Assembly (NCBI RefSeq): GCF_006149005.1
Contig: NZ_VBSL01000004.1
Coordinates: 62,001-126,000, forward strand
DNA length: 64,000 nucleotides
DNA from: Larkinella sp. C7
Lineage (GTDB): Bacteria > Bacteroidota > Bacteroidia > Cytophagales > Spirosomataceae
Direction: 5' to 3'
A program made the translations under genes and the position numbers. Under the pieces are notes generated by a model. The model searched no databases, was not told the DNA's origin, and saw only the letters and a program-made list of their open reading frames with translations. Shown here piece by piece: positions 7,266-16,198 of the stretch (positions are counted from its first letter, which is position 1; every line of letters starts with the position of its first letter).

Positions 7266-10076
7266 ATGTCTGAATACAACCACAAAAAGATTGAAGAAAA
7301 CTGGCGGGCGTTCTGGGAAAAGAACCACACCTTTCGCACCGAAAACGACGCTTCAAAACCAAAATATTACATTCTCGACATGTTTCCCTATCCGTCGGGC
7401 GCCGGTTTGCACGTCGGCCATCCGCTGGGATACATTGCCTCCGATATTGTTACCCGCTACAAACGGCTGAAAGGATTCAACGTGCTGCACCCGATGGGCT
7501 TCGACTCCTTTGGTCTGCCCGCCGAGCAATACGCCATTCAAACCGGTCAGCATCCGGCGATTACGACCGAAGAAAATGCGACCCGCTACATTGAGCAGTT
7601 GAAAAATATTGGCTTCAGTTTCGACTGGAGCCGCGAAGTTCGCACGTCCGACCCAAAATTTTACAAATGGACGCAGTGGATTTTCATGGAATTATTCCGC
7701 AGTTGGTATAACAAGGAAACCGACCAGGCCGAACCCATCGAGACGCTGATTGCCAAGTTTGAAACCGCGGGTACTTATGGAATTCAGGCCGTGTCCGACG
7801 ACGATGTGCCCCATTTCACCGCCGAAGAATGGAACGCCAAACCGGAACGCGAGCAATACGAAATCACGTTGAAATACCGCCTGACCTACGTGGCCGATGC
7901 GGTCGTCAACTGGTGTGCGGCTCTGGGAACGGTTCTGGCGAATGACGAAGTGAAGGACGGGGTGTCGGAGCGGGGTGGTTATCCGGTGGAGCAGAAACTG
8001 ATGCGCCAGTGGATGATGCGAATTACGGCCTATGCCGACCGGTTATTGCGCGGGCTGGACACCGTCGATTGGTCGGACTCACTGAAGGAACAACAACGCA
8101 ACTGGATCGGAAAATCGACGGGAGCGGAAGTGAGCTTCCAGATTGAGCACCGCGTTGAACAGATCAAAGTTTTTACAACCCGGCTGGACACCATCTTTGG
8201 CGTGTCGTTTATGGTGCTGGCACCAGAGCACGAACTGGTGGCGGAATTGACAACACTGGCGCAAAAACCGGCCGTTGATGCGTACGTTACGGCTGCTAAA
8301 ATGCGCTCCGAGCGCGACCGGATGGCGGATGCCAAAACGGTTTCGGGCGTGTTTACGGGCAGCTACTGCATCAATCCGTTCAACGGCGAGCGTGTGCCCA
8401 TTTATCTGGCCGATTACGTGTTGGCGGGTTATGGAACGGGTGCCGTGATGGCCGTTCCTTCCGGCGATCAACGCGACTGGGCGTTTGCCAAGCACTTCGA
8501 TTTGCCGATCATTCCGATTCTGGATGGTCAGAAAGATATTGATAAACAGGCCGATAACACCAAAGAAGGCCGGTATATCAACTCCGGAATCATCGACGGT
8601 CTGACGTATCAGGAAGCGTTGCCGGTTCTGGTCAAATTTCTGGAAGAACACGGGATTGGGAAAGCCAAAATCAATTTCCGGATGCGCGATGCGGTTTTCA
8701 GTCGCCAGCGGTATTGGGGTGAACCCGTTCCGGTTTATTTCAAAGACGGTCTTCCTTATTTATTGGACGAACAGGATTTGCCGCTGGAATTGCCGCCGGT
8801 CGATAAATACCTGCCCACCGAAACCGGTGAACCGCCGTTGGCGCGTGCCGAAGATTGGAAATATAAAGGCGATTTTGAGTATGAACTGAGCACCATGCCC
8901 GGATGGGCGGGTTCGAGCTGGTACTGGTACCGCTACATGGACCCGCAGAACGACCAGGAATTTGCCGATCAAAAAGCCATCGACTACTGGCGCGATGTGG
9001 ATTTGTACGTGGGCGGTTCCGAACACGCGACGGGCCACCTGCTGTACAGCCGGTTCTGGAACAAATTCCTGAAAGACCGGGGCTATGTGCCGGAAGAAGA
9101 ACCGTTTAAAAAACTGGTCAATCAGGGCATGATTCTGGGCCGCTCGAATTTTGTGTATCGACTGAAAGAATCGGTTGGTGAAGGCAAAATACCGGTTTTT
9201 GTTTCCAACGGTCTAAAGGGTCAATATGACGTGACACCCTTGCACGTCGATGTCAATATTGTTGAAAATGATGTGCTGGATGTGGAGACCTTCATCAAAA
9301 CACGTCCTGATTTTGCAGAGAACGCTGAATTTATTCTGGAGGACGGCAAATACATCTGTGGGGTCGAAATCGAGAAGATGTCGAAATCGAAGTTCAACGT
9401 CGTCAATCCCGATACGATTGTGGAACGCTACGGGGCTGATACGCTGCGGTTGTACGAAATGTTCCTCGGCCCGCTGACCGACGCCAAACCCTGGAATACG
9501 AATGGCATCGACGGCGTGTACCGGTTTTTGAAAAAGTTCTGGCGGTTATTTTACGAAGAACCGACCGAAACGCGCCCCGGTCGCTGGCTGGTGACCGACG
9601 AAAAACCGACGCCCGCCGAACTGAAAGCGTTGCACAAAACCATCCGGAAAGTGGCGGAGGACATTGAACACCTGTCGTTCAACACCTCGGTCAGTGCCTT
9701 CATGGTGTGTGTCAATGAGTTGTCGGCCTTGAAGTGTAATAAAAAGGCGGTTTTACAGGAACTGGTCGTGGTGCTGGCTCCGTTTGCGCCCCACATCACG
9801 GAAGAACTCTGGGCCGCTTTGGGCAACGAAGCCGGTACGCTGAGCTACGCCGAATTCCCGGTTTTCAATCCGGCTTATCTGGTCGAAGACACCATCGAAT
9901 ACCCTGTGCAAATCAACGGCAAAGTCCGCACGACGCTGGTGTTTTCGGTGGATACGGTGGCGTCGGATATTGAAAAAGAAGTCCTGGCGAATGAGGTGGT
10001 TTTGAAGTGGCTGGAAGGGAAAACGCCGAAAAAAGTGGTGGTGGTGCCGAAGCGGATTGTGAACGTGGTGATGTAA
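7266..10076 (+). CDS. leuS: leucyl-tRNA synthetase
   Basis: A 936-residue class Ia aminoacyl-tRNA synthetase that charges tRNA-Leu in the cytoplasm. The HIGH-type motif is HVGH at 49-52 (after PYPSGAGL), and KMSKS appears as [11 protein letters not shown] around residue 704. The CP1 editing domain lies between, with the typical [10 protein letters not shown] and the editing-pocket stretch [20 protein letters not shown]. The C-terminus [12 protein letters not shown] is the tRNA-binding domain usual for bacterial LeuRS. Length is slightly above the E. coli enzyme. The leader holds a long inverted repeat. Confidence 0.98.
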   Translation: MSEYNHKKIEENWRAFWEKNHTFRTENDASKPKYYILDMFPYPSGAGLHVGHPLGYIASDIVTRYKRLKGFNVLHPMGFDSFGLPAEQYAIQTGQHPAITTEENATRYIEQLKNIGFSFDWSREVRTSDPKFYKWTQWIFMELFRSWYNKETDQAEPIETLIAKFETAGTYGIQAVSDDDVPHFTAEEWNAKPEREQYEITLKYRLTYVADAVVNWCAALGTVLANDEVKDGVSERGGYPVEQKLMRQWMMRITAYADRLLRGLDTVDWSDSLKEQQRNWIGKSTGAEVSFQIEHRVEQIKVFTTRLDTIFGVSFMVLAPEHELVAELTTLAQKPAVDAYVTAAKMRSERDRMADAKTVSGVFTGSYCINPFNGERVPIYLADYVLAGYGTGAVMAVPSGDQRDWAFAKHFDLPIIPILDGQKDIDKQADNTKEGRYINSGIIDGLTYQEALPVLVKFLEEHGIGKAKINFRMRDAVFSRQRYWGEPVPVYFKDGLPYLLDEQDLPLELPPVDKYLPTETGEPPLARAEDWKYKGDFEYELSTMPGWAGSSWYWYRYMDPQNDQEFADQKAIDYWRDVDLYVGGSEHATGHLLYSRFWNKFLKDRGYVPEEEPFKKLVNQGMILGRSNFVYRLKESVGEGKIPVFVSNGLKGQYDVTPLHVDVNIVENDVLDVETFIKTRPDFAENAEFILEDGKYICGVEIEKMSKSKFNVVNPDTIVERYGADTLRLYEMFLGPLTDAKPWNTNGIDGVYRFLKKFWRLFYEEPTETRPGRWLVTDEKPTPAELKALHKTIRKVAEDIEHLSFNTSVSAFMVCVNELSALKCNKKAVLQELVVVLAPFAPHITEELWAALGNEAGTLSYAEFPVFNPAYLVEDTIEYPVQINGKVRTTLVFSVDTVASDIEKEVLANEVVLKWLEGKTPKKVVVVPKRIVNVVM

Positions 10077-10101
10077 AGGTTAAAGCGAAAACTTTTCCGA
10101 A

Positions 10102-10896
10102 ATGATAAGCTCCGACGTATCTACCGAAACCGTTAAAATTCTGACTTACAACCTCAACGGCATCCGGTCGGCACTGAGCAAGGGATTGGTCGAATGGCTT
10201 TCGCAAAATTCGTTCGACATCCTGTGTTTTCAGGAAGTGAAAGCCACCCACGATGTGGTCGATTTGCTGCCGTTTGAAGAACTGGGTTATCAGTATCACT
10301 GGCATGCGGCCGAGAAGAAGGGCTACAGCGGGGTGGCTACGTTTTCGAAACTGCCGCCGGATCTGGTCGTTTTGGGGTGCGGCATCTCGGTTTATGACTG
10401 CGAAGGCCGGATTCTGCGCACCGATTTTGGCGACCTGACGCTGCTGAACTGCTATTTTCCGTCGGGAACGACCGGCGAAATTCGGCAGACCGTCAAGATG
10501 CAGTTTCTGGATGATTTTTTCGACTACGTTCAGGAGTTGCGCCAAACCCGACCGAATGTCATTGTCGTCGGCGATTACAACATTGCGCACACCGCCATTG
10601 ATATTCATGATCCGGTTCGGAACAAAACGTCGTCGGGTTTTTTGCCGGAAGAACGGGCGTGGCTATCGAAGTGGTTCGACAGCGGTTTTATTGATTCCTA
10701 CCGTTACAAAAATCCGGACAAAATCGAATACAGTTGGTGGAGTTACCGGGCCGGTGCGCGCAGCAGCAACAAGGGCTGGCGGATCGACTACATTTCCGTC
10801 AGCGAGCCCTACAAAGACCACATCGTGGCCGCCGGACACCTGCCCGACGCCGTTCATTCCGACCACGGCCCGGTCTGGCTCGAAGTCGCGCGATGA
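10102..10896 (+). CDS. xth: exodeoxyribonuclease III (AP endonuclease)
   Basis: A 264-residue exonuclease/endonuclease/phosphatase-family protein that incises DNA at abasic sites and trims 3' ends during base-excision repair. Metal and catalytic residues are visible: N17 in LTYNLNGIRS, E45 in CFQEVKA, the D/N pair in VVGDYNIAH and the terminal SDHGPV histidine. Its stop codon overlaps the start of pnuC (ATGA), so repair and NAD-precursor salvage genes are translationally coupled here, an arrangement that links an NAD-consuming stress response to supply only by inference. Confidence 0.95.
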   Translation: MISSDVSTETVKILTYNLNGIRSALSKGLVEWLSQNSFDILCFQEVKATHDVVDLLPFEELGYQYHWHAAEKKGYSGVATFSKLPPDLVVLGCGISVYDCEGRILRTDFGDLTLLNCYFPSGTTGEIRQTVKMQFLDDFFDYVQELRQTRPNVIVVGDYNIAHTAIDIHDPVRNKTSSGFLPEERAWLSKWFDSGFIDSYRYKNPDKIEYSWWSYRAGARSSNKGWRIDYISVSEPYKDHIVAAGHLPDAVHSDHGPVWLEVAR

Positions 10897-11561
10897 AGGA
10901 TTTTTTCGATATTGACTCGATTTTTTTTACGGTTCTCGGCTATCCGATGAGCTACCTGGAATTTGTCGGAACCGTCGTTGGCGCCTTTGCCACCTGGTGG
11001 TCGGCCAAAGCGAATATCTGGAGCTGGCCCGCTGGACTGATTAGCGTGACGACGTTTTTCTTTCTGTTTTATCAGATTCAGTTGTATCCCGACATGTTCC
11101 TGCAAATCTTCTTTTTTGTCATGAACCTCGTGGGCTGGTGGGAGTGGACGCACCCGAAAACCGGAGAAGAAGACCAGAAAAGTGAACTGAAAGTCAGTCA
11201 ATTGTCACAGAAACAGTTTGCCGTGATTCTATTCGCCGGATCGCTGGCGACGGTTCTGTTCGGGACAATTGCCGGAAATCTGCACGAATGGTTTCCGATA
11301 TTGTTCAACAAACCCAGCTCGTTTCCGTATCTGGATTCCTTTACGTCGGTGATGAGCATTGTGGCCACGTTTCTGCTGATTCGGAAAAAAGTGGAAACCT
11401 GGTATGTCTGGCTGCTGGTCGATGCCATCAGTGCCTACATGTATTTTGTGAAAGGGCTGAAAGTGGTTGGTATCGAATACGCGTTTTACTGCCTGATTGC
11501 CCTGGTCGGAGCGTATCATTTTACGAAGGAGTTTCGAAGTTATCCCCAGCCCGCCCGATGA
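10893..11561 (+). CDS. pnuC: PnuC-type nicotinamide riboside transporter
   Basis: A 222-residue integral membrane protein of the PnuC family, which lets nicotinamide riboside into the cell by facilitated diffusion. The family motifs WWSAKANIWSWPAGLIS and FFFVMNLVGWWEW are clear, followed by several further membrane helices up to LIALVGAYHF. The start at 10893 is set by the 4-base overlap with xth; the open frame runs further upstream but that is a shadow of xth. It overlaps the next gene, a NadR-like kinase, by ATGA; PnuC needs such a kinase to trap its substrate. Confidence 0.93.
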   Translation: MKDFFDIDSIFFTVLGYPMSYLEFVGTVVGAFATWWSAKANIWSWPAGLISVTTFFFLFYQIQLYPDMFLQIFFFVMNLVGWWEWTHPKTGEEDQKSELKVSQLSQKQFAVILFAGSLATVLFGTIAGNLHEWFPILFNKPSSFPYLDSFTSVMSIVATFLLIRKKVETWYVWLLVDAISAYMYFVKGLKVVGIEYAFYCLIALVGAYHFTKEFRSYPQPAR

Positions 11562-12076
11562 TCGGAAACGTAAAGTTGATCTGCCTGTATGGTTCTGAAA
11601 GCGTTGGAAAAACCACCCTGGCGGAGCAACTGGCTGCGCATTACCAGACGGTTTTTGTGCAGGAAGTGGCCCGTGATCTGATTACGTCCAACGACCTGAC
11701 GCTCGACGATTACGTGACGATCGGCCACGCCCAGACGAAGGCGGTTCTGGAGGCAACCCAAAAAGCGAACAAACTGCTGATCTGCGATACGGATCTGATT
11801 ACGACTGAATTATACGCCGAGCATTATTTGCAGGAAGTTCCGCCGGTTTTATACGAACTGGAAAAACAGATTACCTACGACCGGTATTTCCTGCTGAACA
11901 TCGACGTGCCCTGGGTCGCCGACGGTTTGCGCGATCTGGGGCATCGGCGGGAAGAAATGTATAACCGCTTCAAAACCGCCCTGGCCGAACGGAACATCGA
12001 TTACGTTGATGTGTCGGGCGATTGGGCCACGCGCTGGGCGATTGTGACGGGAGAAATTGATCGTTTACTCGCCTAA
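11558..12076 (+). CDS. NadR-like ribosylnicotinamide kinase domain protein (AAA ATPase)
   Basis: A 172-residue P-loop protein with Walker A GSESVGKTT (12-20). It matches the C-terminal kinase domain of NadR, which phosphorylates nicotinamide riboside to NMN; the CDTDLITTELYAEHY stretch is typical. The HTH and adenylyltransferase domains of full NadR are absent, so this is a single-function kinase. Position directly after pnuC with an ATGA overlap supports the salvage role. Its 3' end overlaps the convergent exonuclease gene by 12 bases. Confidence 0.88.
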   Translation: MIGNVKLICLYGSESVGKTTLAEQLAAHYQTVFVQEVARDLITSNDLTLDDYVTIGHAQTKAVLEATQKANKLLICDTDLITTELYAEHYLQEVPPVLYELEKQITYDRYFLLNIDVPWVADGLRDLGHRREEMYNRFKTALAERNIDYVDVSGDWATRWAIVTGEIDRLLA

Positions 12077-12682
12077 CTTCAGGTGATCCGCGAGTTTAAA
12101 AACCTCTTTTAAACACTTCGCCGTTAAAACCGCATCTTCGAGGGCGTTGTGAATGTCGGACTCGCGTTCGAAGCCAAAATGGCCGGCAATGTCTTTCAGG
12201 CTCAGTCGTTGCGGAACCGGTTTGTTATTTTTTTTCAGAATCCGAAACGAAAAATAACTCAGCGTGTGCAGATCGATTAACGTCCGGGAATACGGCCATT
12301 TGAGTTTCTCCAGGCGGTAGGCTTCCTTCAGAAAATTGATGTCGTTGATCACGCTCTGCCCGCAAATGATGACGTCGCGCAGATACGGGTTGTTGTCGGT
12401 TGTCGTCTGGGTTTTCCGAATTCCCAACTGGGTAATAATCCACTCTTCCAGTTCCGGCAATACGTCGTAAATCATGGGCGCATCTTCCAGATCGGCCAGC
12501 GACAGGTTGTGAATCTTTTCGGACGAACTCGAAAACGCGTCTTCATTTTCGGGATACACATTGGTCAGATACTGGCCTTTTTCGACCCAATTATCATCGA
12601 AAAGCACGGCACCCACCTGAATAATTTCGTTCCAATCCGGCTCCGGGCCGGTCATTTCAAGGTCAAGGACTAAAAAAGGCAT
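12065..12682 (-). CDS. DEDDh 3'-5' exonuclease (DnaQ/RNase T-like)
   Basis: A 205-residue exonuclease-fold protein with the first acidic pair D7 and E9 in VLDLEMTGPEPDW, a second Asp in INDINFLKEAY and the HNALEDA motif (H-x4-D) near 185, which are the four metal-binding acids plus catalytic His of the DEDDh group. It could proofread DNA or process RNA; no polymerase domain is fused and the partner is unknown. It starts 6 nt after the RES-domain gene stop on the same strand, so it may be read from the toxin-antitoxin promoter. Confidence 0.85.
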   Translation of the reverse strand: MPFLVLDLEMTGPEPDWNEIIQVGAVLFDDNWVEKGQYLTNVYPENEDAFSSSSEKIHNLSLADLEDAPMIYDVLPELEEWIITQLGIRKTQTTTDNNPYLRDVIICGQSVINDINFLKEAYRLEKLKWPYSRTLIDLHTLSYFSFRILKKNNKPVPQRLSLKDIAGHFGFERESDIHNALEDAVLTAKCLKEVFKLADHLKLGE

Positions 12683-12688
12683 GGTGTT

Positions 12689-13138
12689 TTATTTTAATCG
12701 AGGGTCGAATATAATGGATTCTATACTGACAACTTTCAACGTCTTATGTTCCGGGTGAAGTGGATTGAGCAGGTAGTTGAATTCGGTAGGCGAGTGGATT
12801 GACGGGACGCGCATAAGCCAGTGTTGTCGTTTTTTGATCCACTCGTCCGTTATTTCGGATAGATGGAAAGGGGCCGGGGTTAAGTTCCAATCATTGGGAA
12901 ACGTATTTCGCTCCAGATTGCGAACGGAAGCTGAATCGGGGATTTCAAGCGTTACAAGAGAGACACCCTCAGGTAACCTTGTCCAGTTGGCAAGTGTTTC
13001 CAGCATGGTTAAGGATACATGCTCTGACGTGTAAATGATACGGGTTCCCACAGTATGCCAACGACCGGAACGATAGAGTCCACCAGTTCCGCTCAAATCA
13101 TCAGCGTATAACGTTGGTGCGATTCGGTATAGAAGCAT
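12689..13138 (-). CDS. RES-domain toxin (NAD+-degrading type)
   Basis: A 149-residue RES domain protein. The family is known for NAD+ phosphorylase/hydrolase toxins (MbcT/RES) that stop growth by depleting NAD. The N-terminal LYRIAPTLYADDLSG, the central GLYRSGRWHTVGTRIIYTS and the acidic TMLETLANW (E47) correspond to the conserved Arg, Tyr and Glu positions. It lies 16 nt downstream of a DUF2384-type antitoxin on the same strand, the normal antitoxin-first order. The nearby pnuC/NadR-like salvage pair is intriguing but the link is inference. Confidence 0.88.
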   Translation of the reverse strand: MLLYRIAPTLYADDLSGTGGLYRSGRWHTVGTRIIYTSEHVSLTMLETLANWTRLPEGVSLVTLEIPDSASVRNLERNTFPNDWNLTPAPFHLSEITDEWIKKRQHWLMRVPSIHSPTEFNYLLNPLHPEHKTLKVVSIESIIFDPRLK

Positions 13139-13154
13139 AACAATCGTCTCGGCG

Positions 13155-13595
13155 TTATGAATAAATACCGTATTTCATGCGACCCAGAATTTCCAAAATC
13201 TGCGCCCGGCCAAATGCTGAGTCGAGCAAGTCCATGGGTTTTTCACCGCCTAATGCGTAATTTTTGCTTTCCAGCCAAAACCGGAAATCTTCCGGTTTTT
13301 TGAAAAGTTCTTTACCGGTTTCAAAAACTTCAGAAAGCGAAATTGCTTTTTCCGTTTCGTCCTGTGACAATTTCGTGCCCGAACGGATACGCCGTTGATA
13401 GGTGCTTTCTGAAATGGCGAGAATCTGGCTCATCATTTTATTGGTAAATCCCATATTCTTCTGGAGATGAGCGACTGATTCCATGGGCAATCCTGCCCGT
13501 ACAATCTCCATTAAATCAAGTTCATGCCGAACCGAACGCTTCATAAGCTGCTCCCCGCCTAATGCCGTTACAATTTGTTTTATCGATATTTGCAT
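13155..13595 (-). CDS. Xre/MbcA/ParS (DUF2384) antitoxin
   Basis: A 146-residue two-part antitoxin. Residues about 25-80 form a Xre-like helix-turn-helix region (NKMMSQILAISESTYQRRI), and the C-terminal part (about 95-146, LFKKPEDFRFWLESKNYALGGEKPMDLLDS) is the toxin-binding DUF2384 domain. It should bind and neutralise the RES toxin and repress the operon. A TTGTCA-TT-TGACAA dyad plus a third TGACAA lies upstream at 13617-13641, well placed for autorepression. Confidence 0.9.
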   Translation of the reverse strand: MQISIKQIVTALGGEQLMKRSVRHELDLMEIVRAGLPMESVAHLQKNMGFTNKMMSQILAISESTYQRRIRSGTKLSQDETEKAISLSEVFETGKELFKKPEDFRFWLESKNYALGGEKPMDLLDSAFGRAQILEILGRMKYGIYS

Positions 13596-13616
13596 GGTTA
13601 TTTGATTGCCCTAGGC

Positions 13617-13641
13617 TTGTCATTTGACAACATCCTGACAA
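13617..13641. promoter_or_regulatory. candidate autoregulatory operator of the RES/Xre pair
   Basis: TTGTCA-TT-TGACAA (13617-13630) is a perfect dyad, followed by a third TGACAA half-site at 13636-13641. It is 22 nt upstream of the antitoxin start. Binding by the antitoxin is inferred from family behaviour. Confidence 0.5.
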
Positions 13642-13678
13642 ATATATAAATTCCATGCGTATCTATTGGCTTGTGTTC

Positions 13679-13686
13679 TACCTTTG
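13679..13686 (+). promoter_or_regulatory. candidate -7 box (TACCTTTG) for fumC
   Basis: TACCTTTG matches TANNTTTG and is 68 nt upstream of the fumC start, in the divergent spacer shared with the toxin-antitoxin pair. The expected -33 TTG is not well placed, so confidence is limited. Confidence 0.4.
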
Positions 13687-13753
13687 CCCCCGGAAGCGCC
13701 GGGTAATCCCGCCGGCACCTTTTTCTCAAGTCTAAACATCTTTAGTCTTCACA

Positions 13754-15157
13754 ATGGAATACCGGATTGAAAAAGACACGATGGGCCAGGTTCAGGTACC
13801 GGCCAATGTGTATTGGGGCGCACAAACCCAGCGTTCGATTGAAAACTTCAAAATTGCGCAAGACATCAATAAAATGCCCCGCGAAATCGTCCGGGCGTTT
13901 GCCTATCTGAAAAAAGCCGCAGCCCTGACCAACCTCGACGCGGGTGTGTTGTCGCAGGAGAAGTCTGACCTGATTGGGCGGGCCTGCGATGAAATTCTGG
14001 ACGGCAAACTGGACGATCAGTTTCCGTTGGTTGTCTGGCAAACCGGTTCCGGCACGCAGTCAAATATGAACGTCAACGAAGTCGTAGCCTACCGCGCGCA
14101 CGTGTTGCAGGGCGGCCAGTTGACCGACGAAAAGAAAGCGCTTCATCCGAACGACGACGTCAACAAGTCGCAATCATCGAACGATACGTTTCCGACGGCC
14201 ATGCACATTGCGGCTTACAAGATTTTGATCGAAGTGACGATTCCCGGGATCGAGAAACTGCGGGACACACTGGATGCGAAGGCGAAGGAGTTTAAAAATG
14301 TCGTCAAAATTGGCCGGACGCACTTCATGGATGCCACGCCGTTGACCGTGGGGCAGGAGTTTTCGGGCTATGTTTCCCAGTTGACGCACGGTTTACGAGC
14401 CATCAAAAATACACTGGCACATTTGAGCGAACTGGCTCTGGGCGGAACCGCCGTCGGAACGGGCATTAACACGCCCCCGAATTATTCGGAAAACGTCGCC
14501 AAACACATCGCCGACCTGACGGGATTGCCGTTCGTTACCGCCGAAAACAAGTTTGAAGCCCTGGCCGCCCACGATGCGATTGTGGAAGCCCACGGGGCGT
14601 TGAAAACCGTTGCCGCCAGTCTGATGAAAATCGGGAACGACGTGCGGATGTTGTCGTCGGGACCGCGCGCCGGCATTGGCGAAATCTTCATTCCCGACAA
14701 CGAACCGGGTTCGTCGATCATGCCGGGAAAAGTCAATCCGACGCAGTGCGAAGCCATGACGATGGTGGCGGCTCAGGTGTTTGGCAACGACGTCGCCATC
14801 AACATCGGCGGTTCCATGGGTCATTTCGAGCTGAACGTTTTCAAACCGGTGATGATTTATAACTTCCTGCACTCAGCCCGGCTGATCGGGGATGTTTGCG
14901 TGTCGTTCAACGACAAATGCGCCGTCGGCATTCGTCCGATTGAGGAAAATATCCGGAAACACGTCAACAACTCGCTGATGCTGGTAACGGCTCTGAATAC
15001 CAAAATCGGGTATTACAAAGCCGCCGAAATTGCCCAAACCGCCCACCGCGAAGGCAGCACACTGAAAGAAACCGCCATTAAACTGGGCTACCTGACGGAA
15101 GCGGAGTTTGACGAATGGGTGAAACCGGAAGACATGGTGGGTACGATTGATGTATAG
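13754..15157 (+). CDS. fumC: class II fumarate hydratase
   Basis: A 467-residue member of the fumarase/aspartase superfamily that interconverts fumarate and malate in the TCA cycle. The signature [15 protein letters not shown] is present near 316-330, the N-terminal substrate region [11 protein letters not shown] near 140, and the [14 protein letters not shown] stretch near 97, all fumarase-like rather than aspartase-like. Iron-sulfur ligands are absent, as expected for class II. It is followed by two perfect 33-nt palindromes that may end the transcript. Confidence 0.97.
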   Translation: MEYRIEKDTMGQVQVPANVYWGAQTQRSIENFKIAQDINKMPREIVRAFAYLKKAAALTNLDAGVLSQEKSDLIGRACDEILDGKLDDQFPLVVWQTGSGTQSNMNVNEVVAYRAHVLQGGQLTDEKKALHPNDDVNKSQSSNDTFPTAMHIAAYKILIEVTIPGIEKLRDTLDAKAKEFKNVVKIGRTHFMDATPLTVGQEFSGYVSQLTHGLRAIKNTLAHLSELALGGTAVGTGINTPPNYSENVAKHIADLTGLPFVTAENKFEALAAHDAIVEAHGALKTVAASLMKIGNDVRMLSSGPRAGIGEIFIPDNEPGSSIMPGKVNPTQCEAMTMVAAQVFGNDVAINIGGSMGHFELNVFKPVMIYNFLHSARLIGDVCVSFNDKCAVGIRPIEENIRKHVNNSLMLVTALNTKIGYYKAAEIAQTAHREGSTLKETAIKLGYLTEAEFDEWVKPEDMVGTIDV

Positions 15158-15163
15158 ATTCGT

Positions 15164-15196
15164 AGACCTGAAAGGTTTTCAAAACCTTTCAGGTCT
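15164..15196. repeat. perfect 33-nt palindrome, first of a pair
   Basis: Two 16-nt arms around a single central C, with the core GGTTTTCAAAACC. It lies 7 nt after the fumC stop and could act as a terminator hairpin. The same core occurs in the second palindrome at 15218-15250. Confidence 0.8.
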
Positions 15197-15217
15197 CAGG
15201 AAATGAATCGCTTATAT

Positions 15218-15250
15218 ACAGCTGTCAGGTTTTCAAAACCTGACAGCTGT
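15218..15250. repeat. perfect 33-nt palindrome, second of a pair
   Basis: Two 16-nt arms around a central C; outer sequence ACAGCTGTCAGG differs from the first palindrome but the core GGTTTTCAAAACC is identical. It is 17 nt before the phosphodiesterase start, so it lies in that gene's leader. Confidence 0.8.
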
Positions 15251-15266
15251 AAGTACACTTCACAAC

Positions 15267-16133
15267 ATGAAACGAATTTTATGGCTTGGTTTTACGATCG
15301 GTTTACTAACCGGTTGTGCGCCCAAAAACGTCCTCAACACCTACCGCGTTCCGGCGGGTGGGCTGTCGACTTTTTTCAAATACACGCCCGGCAGAACCGC
15401 CATGATCAGTGCCCACCGGGGTGGGGGCGATATCAAAGGCTACCCCGAAAATTGCATTGAATCGTTCGCGTATCTGGCCGAAAAACTGCCCGTGATCATC
15501 GAATGTGACATCGACCTGACCCGCGACAGTGTGCTGGTGATGATGCACGACCAAACCCTTGACCGGACGACGACCGGAACCGGTAAACTCATCGGGAAAA
15601 CCTACGAAGAAACGCAGCAATACCGCCTGGAAGACAACTTCGGCAATGTGACGAACTTCAAAATTCCGACGCTGGAGCAGGTGCTGCGGTGGGGGAAAGG
15701 CAAGGTGATTTACACGCTGGATGTCAAGAAAAATGTGCCGTTTGCCAAAGTCGTCGAAATGGTTCGGCGAGCGGGAGCGTCTGATTATTCGGTGGTGATC
15801 ACCTACAGTGCGACGCAAGCGGCCGAAGTGTTCCGCCTGGACCCGAACCTGATGTTGTCGGTAACGATTCTGAAGGAAGAAGATTACCAGCGGCTGCACG
15901 ACCTCGGCATTCCCGACCGCAACATGGTGGCGTTTGTTGGTGTGAAAGAACCGACCCCCGACTTATACCGGTTTTTGCACGAAAAAGGCATTTCATGCAT
16001 CCTCGGAACGCTCGGTAACCTCGACAAGCAGGCCGCTGCGAAAGGCGATCAGGTCTATAAAAAGTTTGCCGAAAACGGCGCGGACGTGATGTCGACGGAT
16101 CGGCCGTTGGAGGTCTATCAGGCGGTAAAATAA
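15267..16133 (+). CDS. glycerophosphodiester phosphodiesterase family lipoprotein
   Basis: A 288-residue GDPD-family TIM-barrel enzyme. A lipoprotein signal ends at LLTGC (C17). The catalytic HRGG motif (SAHRGGGDIKGYPEN, near 50), the metal-binding acids in IECDIDLTRD, and the second catalytic His in MMHDQTLDRTTTG are all present, so it should hydrolyse glycerophosphodiesters to glycerol-3-phosphate on the outside of the inner membrane. It stands alone, with a hairpin at 16154-16192 separating it from the convergent transketolase genes. Confidence 0.92.
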   Translation: MKRILWLGFTIGLLTGCAPKNVLNTYRVPAGGLSTFFKYTPGRTAMISAHRGGGDIKGYPENCIESFAYLAEKLPVIIECDIDLTRDSVLVMMHDQTLDRTTTGTGKLIGKTYEETQQYRLEDNFGNVTNFKIPTLEQVLRWGKGKVIYTLDVKKNVPFAKVVEMVRRAGASDYSVVITYSATQAAEVFRLDPNLMLSVTILKEEDYQRLHDLGIPDRNMVAFVGVKEPTPDLYRFLHEKGISCILGTLGNLDKQAAAKGDQVYKKFAENGADVMSTDRPLEVYQAVK

Positions 16134-16153
16134 CAGACCTCCAGGCTGAGAAC

Positions 16154-16192
16154 GTCTTGACCCGGGTCTTTCACGACGACCCGGATCAAGAC
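16154..16192. terminator. hairpin between convergent genes
   Basis: Arms GTCTTGACCCGGGTC (16154-16168) and GACCCGGATCAAGAC (16178-16192) pair with one mismatch. Position between two convergent stops suggests a bidirectional terminator, though the T-run is weak. Confidence 0.6.
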
Positions 16193-16198
16193 CAGAGC

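Noticed and set aside
16145-16192. CTGAGA and ACCC words resembling a TPP riboswitch near transketolase genes
   Set aside because: It is at 3' ends of two convergent genes and lacks the other conserved THI-box blocks; read as a terminator hairpin.
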